A stretch of 64,000 bases of DNA from Bin127 sp965221625 (GCA_965221625.1 OZ244903.1:1488001-1552000); one strand, 5' to 3'; positions 42,461 through 51,771 are shown, counted from the stretch's first letter. The notes: generated by a model not told the origin, from the sequence alone. Program-made: numbers and translations.

Positions 42461-44611
42461 TTGAGTAATAAAGCAAGCAAGAGGTACCTCCTCTTAGGTG
42501 CCCTCGCGCTAGTCGCATTTGCGGCATGGGCGTGCGGTGGCACCGAAACGGTCATTCAAACGGTGATCGTAGAGAGGGACGTGCCCGGAGAGACGGTCGT
42601 CCAGACGGTGGTCGTTGAGAGGGAGGTCCAGGTGGCGGGCGAGACCGTTGTCCAGACCGTCGTTGTGGAGCGTGAAGTCGAAGTCCAAGGCGAGACCGTC
42701 GTGCAGACAGTTGTTGTCGAGCGCGACGTTGTCGTCGAAAAGGAAGTCGTCAAAGAAGTCCCGGTCGAAAGGATCGTCGAGAAGGAAGTCATCAAAGAGG
42801 TTGAGGTAGAACGCCCCGACCCGACGGCGACTCCCAGCCTCGTCGGCACATTGGCCGCGCCGGAGCCCAAGACTGAGGCCGGTGCCGCAGTCATCGGTTT
42901 CGCCGAGATCGGCCGCGAAAATGGCCGAAACGCAAACCAGGCTTCAGACTCGCTGAAAAACTGGGGAGTCGCCGAAACTCTGTTCCGCCGCGGTCCCAGC
43001 GATGAGACGTTGCCTTGGATCGCCACCTCGTGGTCGATCAGCGACGACCTGACCACTGGATCTGTAACGATCCAGGACGGCATCGAATTCCGAACCACTG
43101 AGAAGAGCTACGGAATGTTGACAGCCGAGGACGTGGCTTGGAGCATGAACGATGCCAACAACGCCACGAACGAGACGTCCATTCACGGCCAAGCGGGCGA
43201 CTTCGCCGGTCTCTGGGGCGAGTGGACAGCAGTTGACGAATCCACAGTTACGTGGAACTTCGCAACTAGTGCCGATGGCTCGCCTGCGTTCGACGGAACT
43301 TGGAAAGACGACTACGTCAACCAGTCTGGACAAGCGTTCCCTGTCCTGTCCAAGGCAGCTTTCGACGAAGAAGGTGCCGAGTTCGTCAACGATCGCGTCG
43401 TTGGCAGTGGTCCCTACCTTGTGGACCTTTGGGCAGCAGATGATCGAATTGTCTTGGTCGCCGATCCAGACCACTGGAAGTTTTCGCCTAAGACCAGCAC
43501 CATCATAATGGTGCAGTCTGGTGATCCGACTAACCGCGCAACTCTGCTACGAACCGGTTCGATCGACACCGCACAGCTAGAGCCGAAAGATGCCGCGAAC
43601 CTAATCGTTGACTCCTCTAACTGGGGTCAATCTGGTACGGGCGGTGCGGTGCAGCTGGGTCTCTTCTTCTCCGGAAACCTGTGGGAGAGCACCGACGCCA
43701 AGTCCGGCGAACCGCTGCCTCCAAAGGGCCCGTTCGTCCACGACCATGCTTGGATCGGTAACTCCGACAGTGATTCACACGGCGCGGACGACATGGAGCA
43801 GGCGCGGCAAATCCGCCACGCCTTGGCTATCGCCATTGACCGTGAAGCGGTCAATCAGGCACTCTTGGCAGGACTCGGAAACGTCGTGGACGTAGAGTAC
43901 TTCGCGTCATCGCACCCGAACTTTTCGCAGGTGCAGTGCACACAGGAGCCTGGAGCTGCCTTCACGGAAGACGCTCCTGCTGGCGACGGACCTTGCACCT
44001 ACGCATACGACCCCGTCCGAGCCGTCGAGATCATCAAATCGCAGGATCCTGACTGGCGAAAGACGAATGTGCAGTCCGACATCTTGGGCGACCACCGCTT
44101 TGAGATTTCGGTCTACGCAGGTCCTGAGCTTGGTGGCGGTGCATCGGTCACCGGCCAGGTTACCGATGCGGTGGCCGGTTACTGGGCAGACCTCGGACTG
44201 TCGACCTTCTCGCTCAAGTTCACTTACGTGACGTTCCGCCCGACGGTGGTCAACCGCGCGAACGTGCACCCGTTTGTTACTTCGTGTGACAAGGGTCGAG
44301 AGTCGAACCCGTGGCACTTCCCCAAGGGCTTGGTGCAGACTTCACTGACCCGTGGTGGTTTCAGTTGTGGCTTCGAATCACCGAAGATCCTCGAACTCTA
44401 TCGGGGCATGGCCGCTGCCAGCGACACTGCTGAAGCGACGGACTTTGCGAACCGCTATCTCCAGTACGTCTACTACTGGAACCTGCAGCCCGGCGTTGTC
44501 GCCGTCCCGCAGGACTGGTTCTGGAACCGCAACAAGATTTCCGCTTGGCCGCAAGACCGAGCCGCAGCCAGCGGAATCAACAACCTCTGGGACATTGAAC
44601 TAGCCCAATAG
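42461..44611 (+). CDS. ABC transporter substrate-binding lipoprotein (family 5, peptide/opine type)
   Basis: About 716 residues. A signal peptide ends at a lipidation cysteine, C25 (AFAAWACGG, a loose lipobox). Then comes a Val/Glu repeat stalk, residues 28-118, ending in a PDPTATP linker. The rest is the SBP_bac_5 domain (DVAWSMNDANN, PAFDGTWKD, RQIRHALAIAIDREAVNQALL). It should bind peptides, opines or sugars at the cell surface for the downstream permeases. A TTG start at 42461 is proposed: GGAGG at 42448-42452 is 8 bases from it but only 2 from the in-frame ATG at 42455. The gene is preceded by a consensus promoter and followed by a strong stem-loop. Confidence 0.92.
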   Translation: MSNKASKRYLLLGALALVAFAAWACGGTETVIQTVIVERDVPGETVVQTVVVEREVQVAGETVVQTVVVEREVEVQGETVVQTVVVERDVVVEKEVVKEVPVERIVEKEVIKEVEVERPDPTATPSLVGTLAAPEPKTEAGAAVIGFAEIGRENGRNANQASDSLKNWGVAETLFRRGPSDETLPWIATSWSISDDLTTGSVTIQDGIEFRTTEKSYGMLTAEDVAWSMNDANNATNETSIHGQAGDFAGLWGEWTAVDESTVTWNFATSADGSPAFDGTWKDDYVNQSGQAFPVLSKAAFDEEGAEFVNDRVVGSGPYLVDLWAADDRIVLVADPDHWKFSPKTSTIIMVQSGDPTNRATLLRTGSIDTAQLEPKDAANLIVDSSNWGQSGTGGAVQLGLFFSGNLWESTDAKSGEPLPPKGPFVHDHAWIGNSDSDSHGADDMEQARQIRHALAIAIDREAVNQALLAGLGNVVDVEYFASSHPNFSQVQCTQEPGAAFTEDAPAGDGPCTYAYDPVRAVEIIKSQDPDWRKTNVQSDILGDHRFEISVYAGPELGGGASVTGQVTDAVAGYWADLGLSTFSLKFTYVTFRPTVVNRANVHPFVTSCDKGRESNPWHFPKGLVQTSLTRGGFSCGFESPKILELYRGMAAASDTAEATDFANRYLQYVYYWNLQPGVVAVPQDWFWNRNKISAWPQDRAAASGINNLWDIELAQ
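42587..42739 (+). repeat. Three in-frame 51-bp repeats encoding the Val/Glu stalk
   Basis: Units at 42587-42637, 42638-42688 and 42689-42739 each encode a 17-residue version of GETVVQTVVVEREVQVA. A partial related unit lies upstream (TETVIQTVIVERDVP), and shorter V-E-K steps follow to about 42814. Codons differ between units, so the repeats are old or selected at protein level. Confidence 0.85.
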
Positions 44612-44633
44612 GGCGGCAAACCAGTAGGAATCT

Positions 44634-44678
44634 CGATAGTCGCGGCGTTGGGCACGATGTCAAACGCCGCGACTATCG
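44634..44678 (+). promoter_or_regulatory. Perfect 16-bp stem-loop between binding-protein and permease genes
   Basis: CGATAGTCGCGGCGTT (44634-44649) is the exact reverse complement of 44663-44678; the loop is 13 bases. It starts 23 bases after the binding-protein stop and has no U-tract. Such intercistronic hairpins in ABC operons usually protect the upstream mRNA or attenuate the downstream genes, giving an excess of binding protein. It is also symmetric enough to act as a terminator. Confidence 0.8.
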
Positions 44679-44764
44679 GCATCAATGGTCATCAAGCGAC
44701 TGGCACCGTGCACTATACGGTGGGTGTCGTTGGTAGGAATACACAGCGACCTTAATCCGGAAAC

Positions 44765-45724
44765 ATGCGACGCTTCCTGATAAGAAGATTCATCTTCGCA
44801 ATCATCAGCACGCTGGCAGCGACAGCTGGTGTGTTCGCACTTTCGCGTGCCGGTGGCGACCCTTTGCTACTGTTCGCAACCTCGGGTTACGGGTTATCCG
44901 ACGCAGCCGTAGCGGCTGTCCGAGCTGAACTCGGGTTAGACAAGAGCTACCCGGAGCAATACATCCGCTGGCTGGCCCGAGTGTTGCAAGGCGACCTCGG
45001 TGTGACGCTCATTTTCCGTGACTCGGTCGCCGACGTGGTGGTGGACAAGATTCCCGAGAGTCTGCAGCTCGGTGCTTTTGCGTGGTTTTTCACAACGTTT
45101 ATTGGCATCCCTCTAGGCGTACTTTCAGCCGTGAAACGCGGCACGATACAGGATTATGGTGGACGTTTCATTGCCTTGATAGGTCAATCAGTGCCGGTTT
45201 TCTGGTTTGCCATCGTTCTGATAATGGTGTTTCCAGTGTATTTGGGTGGCAGATTCCCAGAATTGTTCGGTTGGATACCAGCCGGTCGAATCGGCGAATC
45301 GATGTGGGACCTCAAATATCTAGTGCTTCCCGTGATCGCAATGACGGCCGGTGGGCTAGCCGGATATCTCAGGTTGACTCGATCAGCGATGTTAGAGGTT
45401 CTGGATTCCGAGTTCATCAAATTGGCGAGGGCGAAGGGCGTCGCATATCAGACTTTGATTTGGAAGCATGGATTCCGTAACGCATTGATCCAACCATTGA
45501 CGGCGTCGACTTTAATCTTCGCCGGGTTTATCGAAGGAGCGTTGGTGATTGAGACGGTGTTCTCACGCCCCGGAATCGGATCTGAGTCCATTCAAGCAGT
45601 TCACAACAAGGATTTCCCTCTACTCCAAGGCCTCGTCTTGATGTTCATTCTTGTTTATGTCATCGCCACTTTTATTACCGATATCCTCTACGCCATAGTT
45701 GACCCTCGGATTCGGTATGACTGA
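44765..45724 (+). CDS. ABC transporter permease, DppB/OppB type
   Basis: A 319-residue inner-membrane permease with about six TM helices. Its N-terminus RRFLIRRFIFAIISTLAATAGVFALSR is typical of OppB-type proteins. The EAA-type loop that contacts the ATPase is GGLAGYLRLTRSAMLEVLDSEFIKLARAKGV. The last helices end in DILYAIVDPRIRYD, a classic DppB ending. It works with the next gene as a heterodimer to import the ligand of the upstream lipoprotein. No ATPase gene (DppD/F) follows, so it must use one encoded elsewhere. Confidence 0.94.
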   Translation: MRRFLIRRFIFAIISTLAATAGVFALSRAGGDPLLLFATSGYGLSDAAVAAVRAELGLDKSYPEQYIRWLARVLQGDLGVTLIFRDSVADVVVDKIPESLQLGAFAWFFTTFIGIPLGVLSAVKRGTIQDYGGRFIALIGQSVPVFWFAIVLIMVFPVYLGGRFPELFGWIPAGRIGESMWDLKYLVLPVIAMTAGGLAGYLRLTRSAMLEVLDSEFIKLARAKGVAYQTLIWKHGFRNALIQPLTASTLIFAGFIEGALVIETVFSRPGIGSESIQAVHNKDFPLLQGLVLMFILVYVIATFITDILYAIVDPRIRYD

Positions 45725-45752
45725 TTCAGACGGACGTTAGAGCCCACTACTT

Positions 45753-46811
45753 ATGGCAGTCGATCAAACGCAAGAAGTCACCGGCAACACGTCGATCGGT
45801 GTCCCGGCGACCGTCGACGCTTTGGCAACCGGTGCCCGCGCCCAACGGCGCAGCCTACCGTCGCAGACTTGGTACGCACTTCGGCGTTGGCCGATCATAC
45901 CGGTCGTCATTCTCAGTGTTGTACTTTTCGTGGCGGTTTTCGCCGATTGGGTTTCGCCGGCGGATCCGAACTTCCAAAAGCTCCCGAACTTCGCGCTGTA
46001 CCCGCCCACTTGGGGTGCTGAGCGGCCCGAAAGTGCTCTGATGGCCGAGTTGGAGGCGACGATCGATACGTCGACGCCGACCGGCAAGGTATTGTTCAAT
46101 CAACGGTCTAAGGACGCGTTCAGTCGCAACGAGTTCATCCTAGGCAGCGACGGTTTAGGCCGTGATGTGCTGTCCAGAATCATCCACGGCGCGCAGGTAT
46201 CGTTAAAGGTCACTGGATATGCGATGATCACGGGGATCGTCATTGGCACCGCGATGGGAGTGCTTGGTGGGTATTACGGGGGTTGGTTGGACGAGGTGTT
46301 GATGCGCACGGTCGATGTGTGGAACGCTCTGCCGTTCCTACTGGTGGCGATAATTGTGGCGTTGACTTTGGGAGCGACCGAGACCACGGTCATCATCTTG
46401 ATAGCGATGATTGCCTGGCCGCCATTCGTGAGGCAAGTGCGTGCCGACGTGCTACGCATACGTAGCCTTGATTACGTGAACGCGGCTCGAATAATGGGTG
46501 CCAGCAACCTGCGGCTGATGGTGCGGCACGTCGTCCCTGGCACCATGAGTACTGTCCTCGTGATCGCCACTCTGCGTGTGGGTGGACTGATCCTCGCGGA
46601 GTCGACGTTGTCATTCCTTGGCGTCGGAATCCCGGACCCGATCCCAACTTGGGGAAAGATGGTCGATGAAGGTTACGACTTCATAATCAACGGGGTATGG
46701 TGGTCGTCATTCTTCCCAGGATTGGCTATCTTCTTGCTCGTGATGTCGCTGAATTTCTTCGGCGATTGGTTGCGCGACCGGTTGGATCCTCGATTGCGTC
46801 AGCTGGACTGA
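45753..46811 (+). CDS. ABC transporter permease, DppC/OppC type
   Basis: A 352-residue permease with an N-terminal TM helix (IIPVVILSVVLFVAVFADWVSP), a long periplasmic insert of about 80 residues, and a five-helix core. The core contains GSDGLGRDVLSRIIHGAQVSL and the EAA loop RQVRADVLRIRSLDYVNAARIMGASN. It ends FFGDWLRDRLDPRLRQL, the standard DppC ending. The insert between TM1 and the core (about 70-125) is somewhat longer than usual. It is 28 bp downstream of the DppB-type gene and surely co-transcribed. Confidence 0.94.
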   Translation: MAVDQTQEVTGNTSIGVPATVDALATGARAQRRSLPSQTWYALRRWPIIPVVILSVVLFVAVFADWVSPADPNFQKLPNFALYPPTWGAERPESALMAELEATIDTSTPTGKVLFNQRSKDAFSRNEFILGSDGLGRDVLSRIIHGAQVSLKVTGYAMITGIVIGTAMGVLGGYYGGWLDEVLMRTVDVWNALPFLLVAIIVALTLGATETTVIILIAMIAWPPFVRQVRADVLRIRSLDYVNAARIMGASNLRLMVRHVVPGTMSTVLVIATLRVGGLILAESTLSFLGVGIPDPIPTWGKMVDEGYDFIINGVWWSSFFPGLAIFLLVMSLNFFGDWLRDRLDPRLRQLD

Positions 46812-46964
46812 ATCCGAGCAATCTTGCGGTTTGGTGCGGGGTACGTCTTGATGGCGGGTATATACTTTCTCGCGTCGAATCAATCGTGAAATATGCGCAA
46901 TTTCGCGCGTTTATCGTGGACGACGCCGATGGTGTCGTGAGTGGATTTCAAGGAGCAACAGAGC

Positions 46965-47831
46965 ATGTCGGTTGGATTCATCGGTTTGGGAAACATGGGA
47001 CAAGGCATGGCGGACAATCTGCTTGCCAAAGGTGCAGAACCCATCGTCTTCACCCGTACGGCATCGAAAATTGAGGCGATGATTGAGCGCGGTGCCACCG
47101 GCGCGGCGTCAACTGAAGATTTGGTCAGCAGAGTGGACGTCGTTCTCGCTTGCCTTCCGAGCGTGCAGACTTCGCTTGACGTCATCCTCGGCGAGATTGT
47201 GCCCGCACTTCAACCCGGTCAGATCGTGGTTGACCACAGTACCGTCGACATCGGCACGTCAAGGAAGTGTGCAGAGGCTGCAGAAGCGAAAGGCGCGATG
47301 TTCATCGATGCGCCGATAAGCGGCGGTCCGACTGGTGCGGAAGCCGGGACTCTGGCAATCATGTGTGGCGGCAGCGACGAGGCATTCCGCAAGGCATTGC
47401 CGTACTTCGAGCTCATGGGTGCCAACGTAAGGCATATGGGACCCAACGGCGCAGGTACGGCGATGAAGTTGATCAATCAGTTGCTAGTCGGGGTCCACAC
47501 CGTCGCAGCAGCGGAGGCGTTCGCACTGGCAAACAGTGCTGGTGTCGATATCGAAGTGGCTGCCGAGCTGCTCGCCGTGGCCTGGGGAGCCAGTGCCATG
47601 GTCGCACGCAGCGCGCCGATTACGGCAGCCAGAGACTTTGAAAACTCGGCGGCACCGGTGCGGAATCTCGACAAGGATCTGGGTATCATCAAGGACTTCG
47701 CCAAGACCGAAGGCCTATCGTTGGAACTCGCATTGAAGTCGGAAGAGCTGTTCCACACGATGATGGAGAACGATTGGGACGAGAACGACATCGCTGGTGT
47801 CTTGGAAGTGATTGAAGCTCGTTCATCCTAG
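46965..47831 (+). CDS. 3-hydroxyisobutyrate dehydrogenase-family oxidoreductase
   Basis: About 288 residues, a beta-hydroxyacid dehydrogenase (NAD(P)-binding N-domain plus all-alpha C-domain). Visible motifs are the nucleotide loop VGFIGLGNMGQGMADNL, the substrate loop DAPISGGPTGAEAGTLAIM, and GTAMKLINQLL with the catalytic lysine. Likely substrates are 3-hydroxyisobutyrate, tartronate semialdehyde or related 3-hydroxy acids. The ATG at 46965 is chosen because AAGGAG lies 9 bases upstream; the in-frame GTG at 46941 has none. It opens a second sugar-acid catabolic set. Confidence 0.9.
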   Translation: MSVGFIGLGNMGQGMADNLLAKGAEPIVFTRTASKIEAMIERGATGAASTEDLVSRVDVVLACLPSVQTSLDVILGEIVPALQPGQIVVDHSTVDIGTSRKCAEAAEAKGAMFIDAPISGGPTGAEAGTLAIMCGGSDEAFRKALPYFELMGANVRHMGPNGAGTAMKLINQLLVGVHTVAAAEAFALANSAGVDIEVAAELLAVAWGASAMVARSAPITAARDFENSAAPVRNLDKDLGIIKDFAKTEGLSLELALKSEELFHTMMENDWDENDIAGVLEVIEARSS

Positions 47832-47885
47832 TCTGTACAGACGGCAACGAAGAGCACTCGATCGAGTGAAAAGGCGCGGTTTAGT

Positions 47886-48950
47886 TTGGGCAAACACAAG
47901 ATTGCGGTAATCAAAGGCGACGGTATCGGGGTCGACGTTGTCGACGAAGCGTTGAAGGTTCTTGACGCACTCGCCGGCAAGCACAGTATCGAATGGCATT
48001 TCGTCGAGTTCCCCTGGAGTTCGGAGTACTACTTCGAGCACGGGGAGATGATGCCGTCCGACGGCGTTGAGCAGTTGCGCGATTTCGACGCCATCTTTCT
48101 CGGGGCGGTAGGGCATCCCGAGCTGCAAGATCACATCACATTGAACGGACTACTGTTGCCGATCCGGCGTGCATTCGACCAGTTCGCATGCGTGCGACCG
48201 TCGGTACTGCTACCGGGAGTTGACTCTCCGTTGAAGGGCAAGCAACCGTACGACGTCGATCTTGTGGTCGTACGCGAGAACACCGAAGGCGAATACGCCA
48301 ACGTTGGCGGTTTCCAGTACCATGATTTCCCGAGCGAGGTAGCAGTTCAATCGTCGATCTTTACCCGCGAGGGATGCGAACGGGTAATCCGTTATGCATT
48401 CGAGCTTGCCCGTGAACGAGGTAAAAAACACCACGTAACCTCGATTACGAAGTCAAACGCCCAAGGATATGGGATGGTGCTTTGGGATCGGACGTTTGAT
48501 GACGTGAAAACCGACTATCCGGACATCACAACCGACTCATTACTGATTGATGCTGCCTGTATGGACTTCATCCGTCGGCCCGAGAACTTCGACGTTGTGG
48601 TTGCCTCTAACCTGTTCGGAGACATTTTGACGGACATCGGAGCCATCATCACCGGGTCGATGGGACTTGCTTCCAGTGCGAACCTTGACCCGACGCGCAA
48701 GAGTCCGTCGATGTTTGAGCCGACACATGGTAGCGCACCCGACATTGCCGGCAAGGGCATCGCCAATCCGTTGGCACAGATATTGACTGCCGCGTTGATG
48801 CTGGACCATCTCGGTGAAGAAAATGCCGCGAACGACATCAGAACTGCGGTCGAAAACCTCCTGAAACAAGGCGAGACATTGACGCCCGATCTCGGCGGTT
48901 CCTCCACCACTACCGCAGTCGGCGACGCGGTTGCACAAGCTGTTGCTTGA
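47886..48950 (+). CDS. Isocitrate/isopropylmalate dehydrogenase family (tartrate/D-malate dehydrogenase-like)
   Basis: A 354-residue beta-decarboxylating dehydrogenase, TTG start. Motifs are IAVIKGDGIGVDVVDEAL at the N-terminus, VVRENTEGEYANVGG, TSITKSNAQGYGM, VVASNLFGDILTDIGA with metal-binding aspartates, and MFEPTHGSAPDIAGKGIANP near the NAD site. Context of hydroxy-acid enzymes, and the absence of leucine genes nearby, favours a catabolic tartrate or D-malate dehydrogenase over LeuB. LeuB cannot be excluded from sequence alone. Confidence 0.88.
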   Translation: MGKHKIAVIKGDGIGVDVVDEALKVLDALAGKHSIEWHFVEFPWSSEYYFEHGEMMPSDGVEQLRDFDAIFLGAVGHPELQDHITLNGLLLPIRRAFDQFACVRPSVLLPGVDSPLKGKQPYDVDLVVVRENTEGEYANVGGFQYHDFPSEVAVQSSIFTREGCERVIRYAFELARERGKKHHVTSITKSNAQGYGMVLWDRTFDDVKTDYPDITTDSLLIDAACMDFIRRPENFDVVVASNLFGDILTDIGAIITGSMGLASSANLDPTRKSPSMFEPTHGSAPDIAGKGIANPLAQILTAALMLDHLGEENAANDIRTAVENLLKQGETLTPDLGGSSTTTAVGDAVAQAVA

Positions 48951-48983
48951 GGATATTGTCGGGAACGAACTCGGTGGTGCTAT

Positions 48984-49997
48984 ATGGATCCGTTAACCAA
49001 GATCGAAATCGGTAATGCAGGCGTAGAGGTCACGCGCCTGGGACTGGGCGGCGCGCCTCTTAGCGGGATGGTGTTGGGAGACGGATTATACGGAGGGACC
49101 GCCAGGGATGAAGCAGTGCGTATAATCCGACGCGCACATGGACTCGGCATCAACTACTTCGACACCGCCCCTCTTTACGGCACCGGCAGGAGTGAGGTCA
49201 GGTACGGTGCAGCTCTGGCGGGATTGGAGCGCGACAGCTACGTAATCTCAACGAAGGTTGGCAGAGTCCTCGAGCTCTACGAAGGCGGGATGACAGCAGA
49301 AGAATCACCAGACGGCTTCGCTGACCACTACGCGATCGACACATGGACACGAGACAACGTGTTGCGGTCGATTGAAGATAGCCTTGAGCGATTGCGCACA
49401 GATTACGTCGAGATCGTCTTGGTGCACGACCCCGACATGCAGGAGTTCGGAGAACGTCAGGCTGTCGATGAAGCATTCCCAACTTTGATCGAGTTGCGAG
49501 AGCAGGGGACGATCAAAGCCATCGGTTGCGGGATGAACGAGTGGCAGATGCCAGCCCGTTTCATCCGCCAGTTCGATATCGATGCCGTCTTGCTCGCAGG
49601 ACGCTACACGCTCCTCGACCATGACGCCTACGAAGAGTTTTTGCCGTTGTGTGTTGAACGCAATGTCAAGATCATCATCGGAGGTCCGTACAACAGCGGC
49701 ATCTTGGCTCGCGACCTCGACGGAGACGTTACGTTCAACTACGAGCGTGCTCCTGAGCATTTGGTTGCTAGGGCACGCAGACTGGATGCTGTTTGCCGCC
49801 GTCACGGAGTCGACTTGAAAGCGGCTGCTTTGCAATTCGTGCTTGCCCACCCAGCAGTCGCAACCGCAGTTCCTGGCGCGCAATCCGTCGACGAACTCGA
49901 GCAGAATCTCGCCTTGGTGCGAGTGGACATCCCAAACGACGTCTGGTCGGAGATGAAGGCTGAGGAATTGATCCCCCAAGACGCACCGACGCCTTAG
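48984..49997 (+). CDS. Aldo/keto reductase, L-fucose/pyridoxal dehydrogenase-like
   Basis: A 337-residue AKR with the active-site block NYFDTAPLYGTGRSEVRYGAAL (Asp, Tyr), SYVISTKVGRVL (Lys) and IVLVHDPDMQEFGE (His). The cofactor end is HPAVATAVPGAQSVDELEQNL. The AP(L/F)YG(T/L)GRSE pattern and the opening VTRLGLGGAPL are typical of the group that oxidises fucose, galactose or pyridoxal. It is 33 bp downstream of the dehydrogenase gene and convergent with the dehydratase gene. It probably oxidises a free sugar to a lactone in this cluster. Confidence 0.9.
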   Translation: MDPLTKIEIGNAGVEVTRLGLGGAPLSGMVLGDGLYGGTARDEAVRIIRRAHGLGINYFDTAPLYGTGRSEVRYGAALAGLERDSYVISTKVGRVLELYEGGMTAEESPDGFADHYAIDTWTRDNVLRSIEDSLERLRTDYVEIVLVHDPDMQEFGERQAVDEAFPTLIELREQGTIKAIGCGMNEWQMPARFIRQFDIDAVLLAGRYTLLDHDAYEEFLPLCVERNVKIIIGGPYNSGILARDLDGDVTFNYERAPEHLVARARRLDAVCRRHGVDLKAAALQFVLAHPAVATAVPGAQSVDELEQNLALVRVDIPNDVWSEMKAEELIPQDAPTP

Positions 49998-50025
49998 GAA
50001 ATCTCAGACTTCAAACTGCCAACTT

Positions 50026-51771
50026 TCAGTGGTGCTCTGCACGGACGTGGGTTGCTACGGGGGTTTTGCCCACTGCGAAGTCGAAGTCGCATCCGTGCTG
50101 CGCTTGCATCACGTGCCGGTTGTACATGCTGATATAGCCGCGTTCGGCGCGTCCGTTGCAGTCATCTTGAGACGATTCGGCTACCTTCCTTCTGCGTTCT
50201 AACTCGGATTGCGGGACGTTCAGATCAAGTCGGCCGGCATTGGCATCCAGCGTGATCGAGTCGCCGTTCTCGACCAGTCCTAGCGGTCCGCCAATTGCCG
50301 ATTCGGGTGAGACGTGGAGAATCACGGTACCGAAAGCAGTACCGCTCATTCGGGCGTCGGAGATGCGCACCATGTCTCGGATTCCGCGTTCGAGGATCTT
50401 GCGAGGCAATGGCATGAACCCGGCCTCAGGCATACCGGGACCGCCGATCGGTCCCGCAGATTGCATCACTAGGATATCTTCCGGGTTCACGTCGAGATCG
50501 GGATCGTCGATGCGCTGGCTCAAATCTGCTGGATCCGAAAAGACGACAGCACGCCCGGTGTGTGAAAGCAACTCTCGAGATGCCGCCGAACGCTTAATCA
50601 CCGCCCCGTCTGGCGCGAGGGAACCGCGCAGAACCGAAATACCGCCGTCAGGGTATAAGGCTCGCTCAAGGTCAAGGATGACGTCACCGTTGTGGCATTC
50701 GGCATCAGCGACGTTTTCGGCAAGCGTGCGACCGTTGACGTTCGGTTCGTTGCCGTGCAGACATTCGAGAATCTTCTTCAAGAATGCAGGGGCACCACCA
50801 GCGTAGAAGAAATCTTCCATCAGATACTTGCCAGAGGGTTTGAGATTCGCGATGACCGGTATCTTGCTCGAGAGTTCCTGCCATTTGCTGAGCGGAAAGT
50901 CGATGCCTGCTCGTCCGGCGATGGCGGTGAGGTGGATGATGGCATTTGTTGATCCCCCAAGCGCAAGCAACGACAGCGCGGCGTTTTCGAACGCGCCTTC
51001 GGTCAGGAACTGAGACGGTCGGGCGTTACGACGCACGAGGTCGACGGCGGTAGAGCCGGCGCGTTCGGCGAAGACGCGTCGACGTGAATCGGCGCCCGGT
51101 ATAGCGGCGCCACCTGGCAAGGTCATGCCAAGTGCCTCGCATATAACCGACATCGTGCTCGCAGTTCCCATAACCATGCAGTGTCCGGGAGAGCGATAGA
51201 TCGCCTCCTCCATCGAGTCGTAATCCGCTTGCGTGATCGTGCCTGCGCGAAGTTCTGACCAGTATCGTCGGCAGTCGGTGCATGAGCCGAGTTCCTCGCC
51301 TCGCCAGTTGCCCTTTAGCTGAGGGCCGCCGGTAACGATGATTGCCGGAAGATCTGCGGAAGCGGCACCCATCAACATCGCAGGGGTCGTCTTGTCGCAA
51401 TTCGACAATAGAACCACGCCATCAATCGGCAAGCCACGAATCATCTCCTCGACATCCATCGCCATCAAATTGCGATAGAGCATCGAAGTGGGAGCCAGAA
51501 AGAACTCTCCTAATGAGATCGTCGGGAATTCGAGAGGGAAGCCGCCGGCCGCGATCACTCCGCGCTTGACGTGTTCTGCGATGAGACGGAGATGCGAGTT
51601 GCAGTGAGTCGCCTCGCTCCATGAGTTGGCGATGCCAATTACCGGTTTGCCAGAGAAGGATTCTTCATCCCAGCCTTGATTCTTGAGGCCTGAACGATGC
51701 AAGAAACCTTCGAGGTCTCGCGGCCCAAACCATGCTTCGCTGCGCAGCACCATTCCGCTTGAGTCGCTCAT
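50026..51771 (-). CDS. IlvD/Edd-family sugar-acid dehydratase (arabinonate/xylonate type)
   Basis: About 581 residues. Cluster cysteines are C57 (THCNSH), C125 (SNCDKTTP) and C198 (GHCMVMGT), consistent with the [2Fe-2S]-dependent subgroup. The opening LRSEAWFGPRDLEGFLHRS and GSCTDCRRYW (164-167) are characteristic of pentonate/hexonate dehydratases rather than branched-chain IlvD. The reaction is loss of water from an aldonate to a 2-keto-3-deoxy acid. The ATG at 51771 is used, with AGGA upstream; a TTG two codons earlier is in frame. Together with the adjacent AKR and dehydrogenases it suggests an oxidative pentose/hexose route. Confidence 0.9.
   Translation of the reverse strand: MSDSSGMVLRSEAWFGPRDLEGFLHRSGLKNQGWDEESFSGKPVIGIANSWSEATHCNSHLRLIAEHVKRGVIAAGGFPLEFPTISLGEFFLAPTSMLYRNLMAMDVEEMIRGLPIDGVVLLSNCDKTTPAMLMGAASADLPAIIVTGGPQLKGNWRGEELGSCTDCRRYWSELRAGTITQADYDSMEEAIYRSPGHCMVMGTASTMSVICEALGMTLPGGAAIPGADSRRRVFAERAGSTAVDLVRRNARPSQFLTEGAFENAALSLLALGGSTNAIIHLTAIAGRAGIDFPLSKWQELSSKIPVIANLKPSGKYLMEDFFYAGGAPAFLKKILECLHGNEPNVNGRTLAENVADAECHNGDVILDLERALYPDGGISVLRGSLAPDGAVIKRSAASRELLSHTGRAVVFSDPADLSQRIDDPDLDVNPEDILVMQSAGPIGGPGMPEAGFMPLPRKILERGIRDMVRISDARMSGTAFGTVILHVSPESAIGGPLGLVENGDSITLDANAGRLDLNVPQSELERRRKVAESSQDDCNGRAERGYISMYNRHVMQAQHGCDFDFAVGKTPVATHVRAEHH

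Noticed and set aside
46812..46964. Promoter at TATACT (46861-46866)
   Set aside because: No acceptable -35 hexamer at 16-18 bases upstream.
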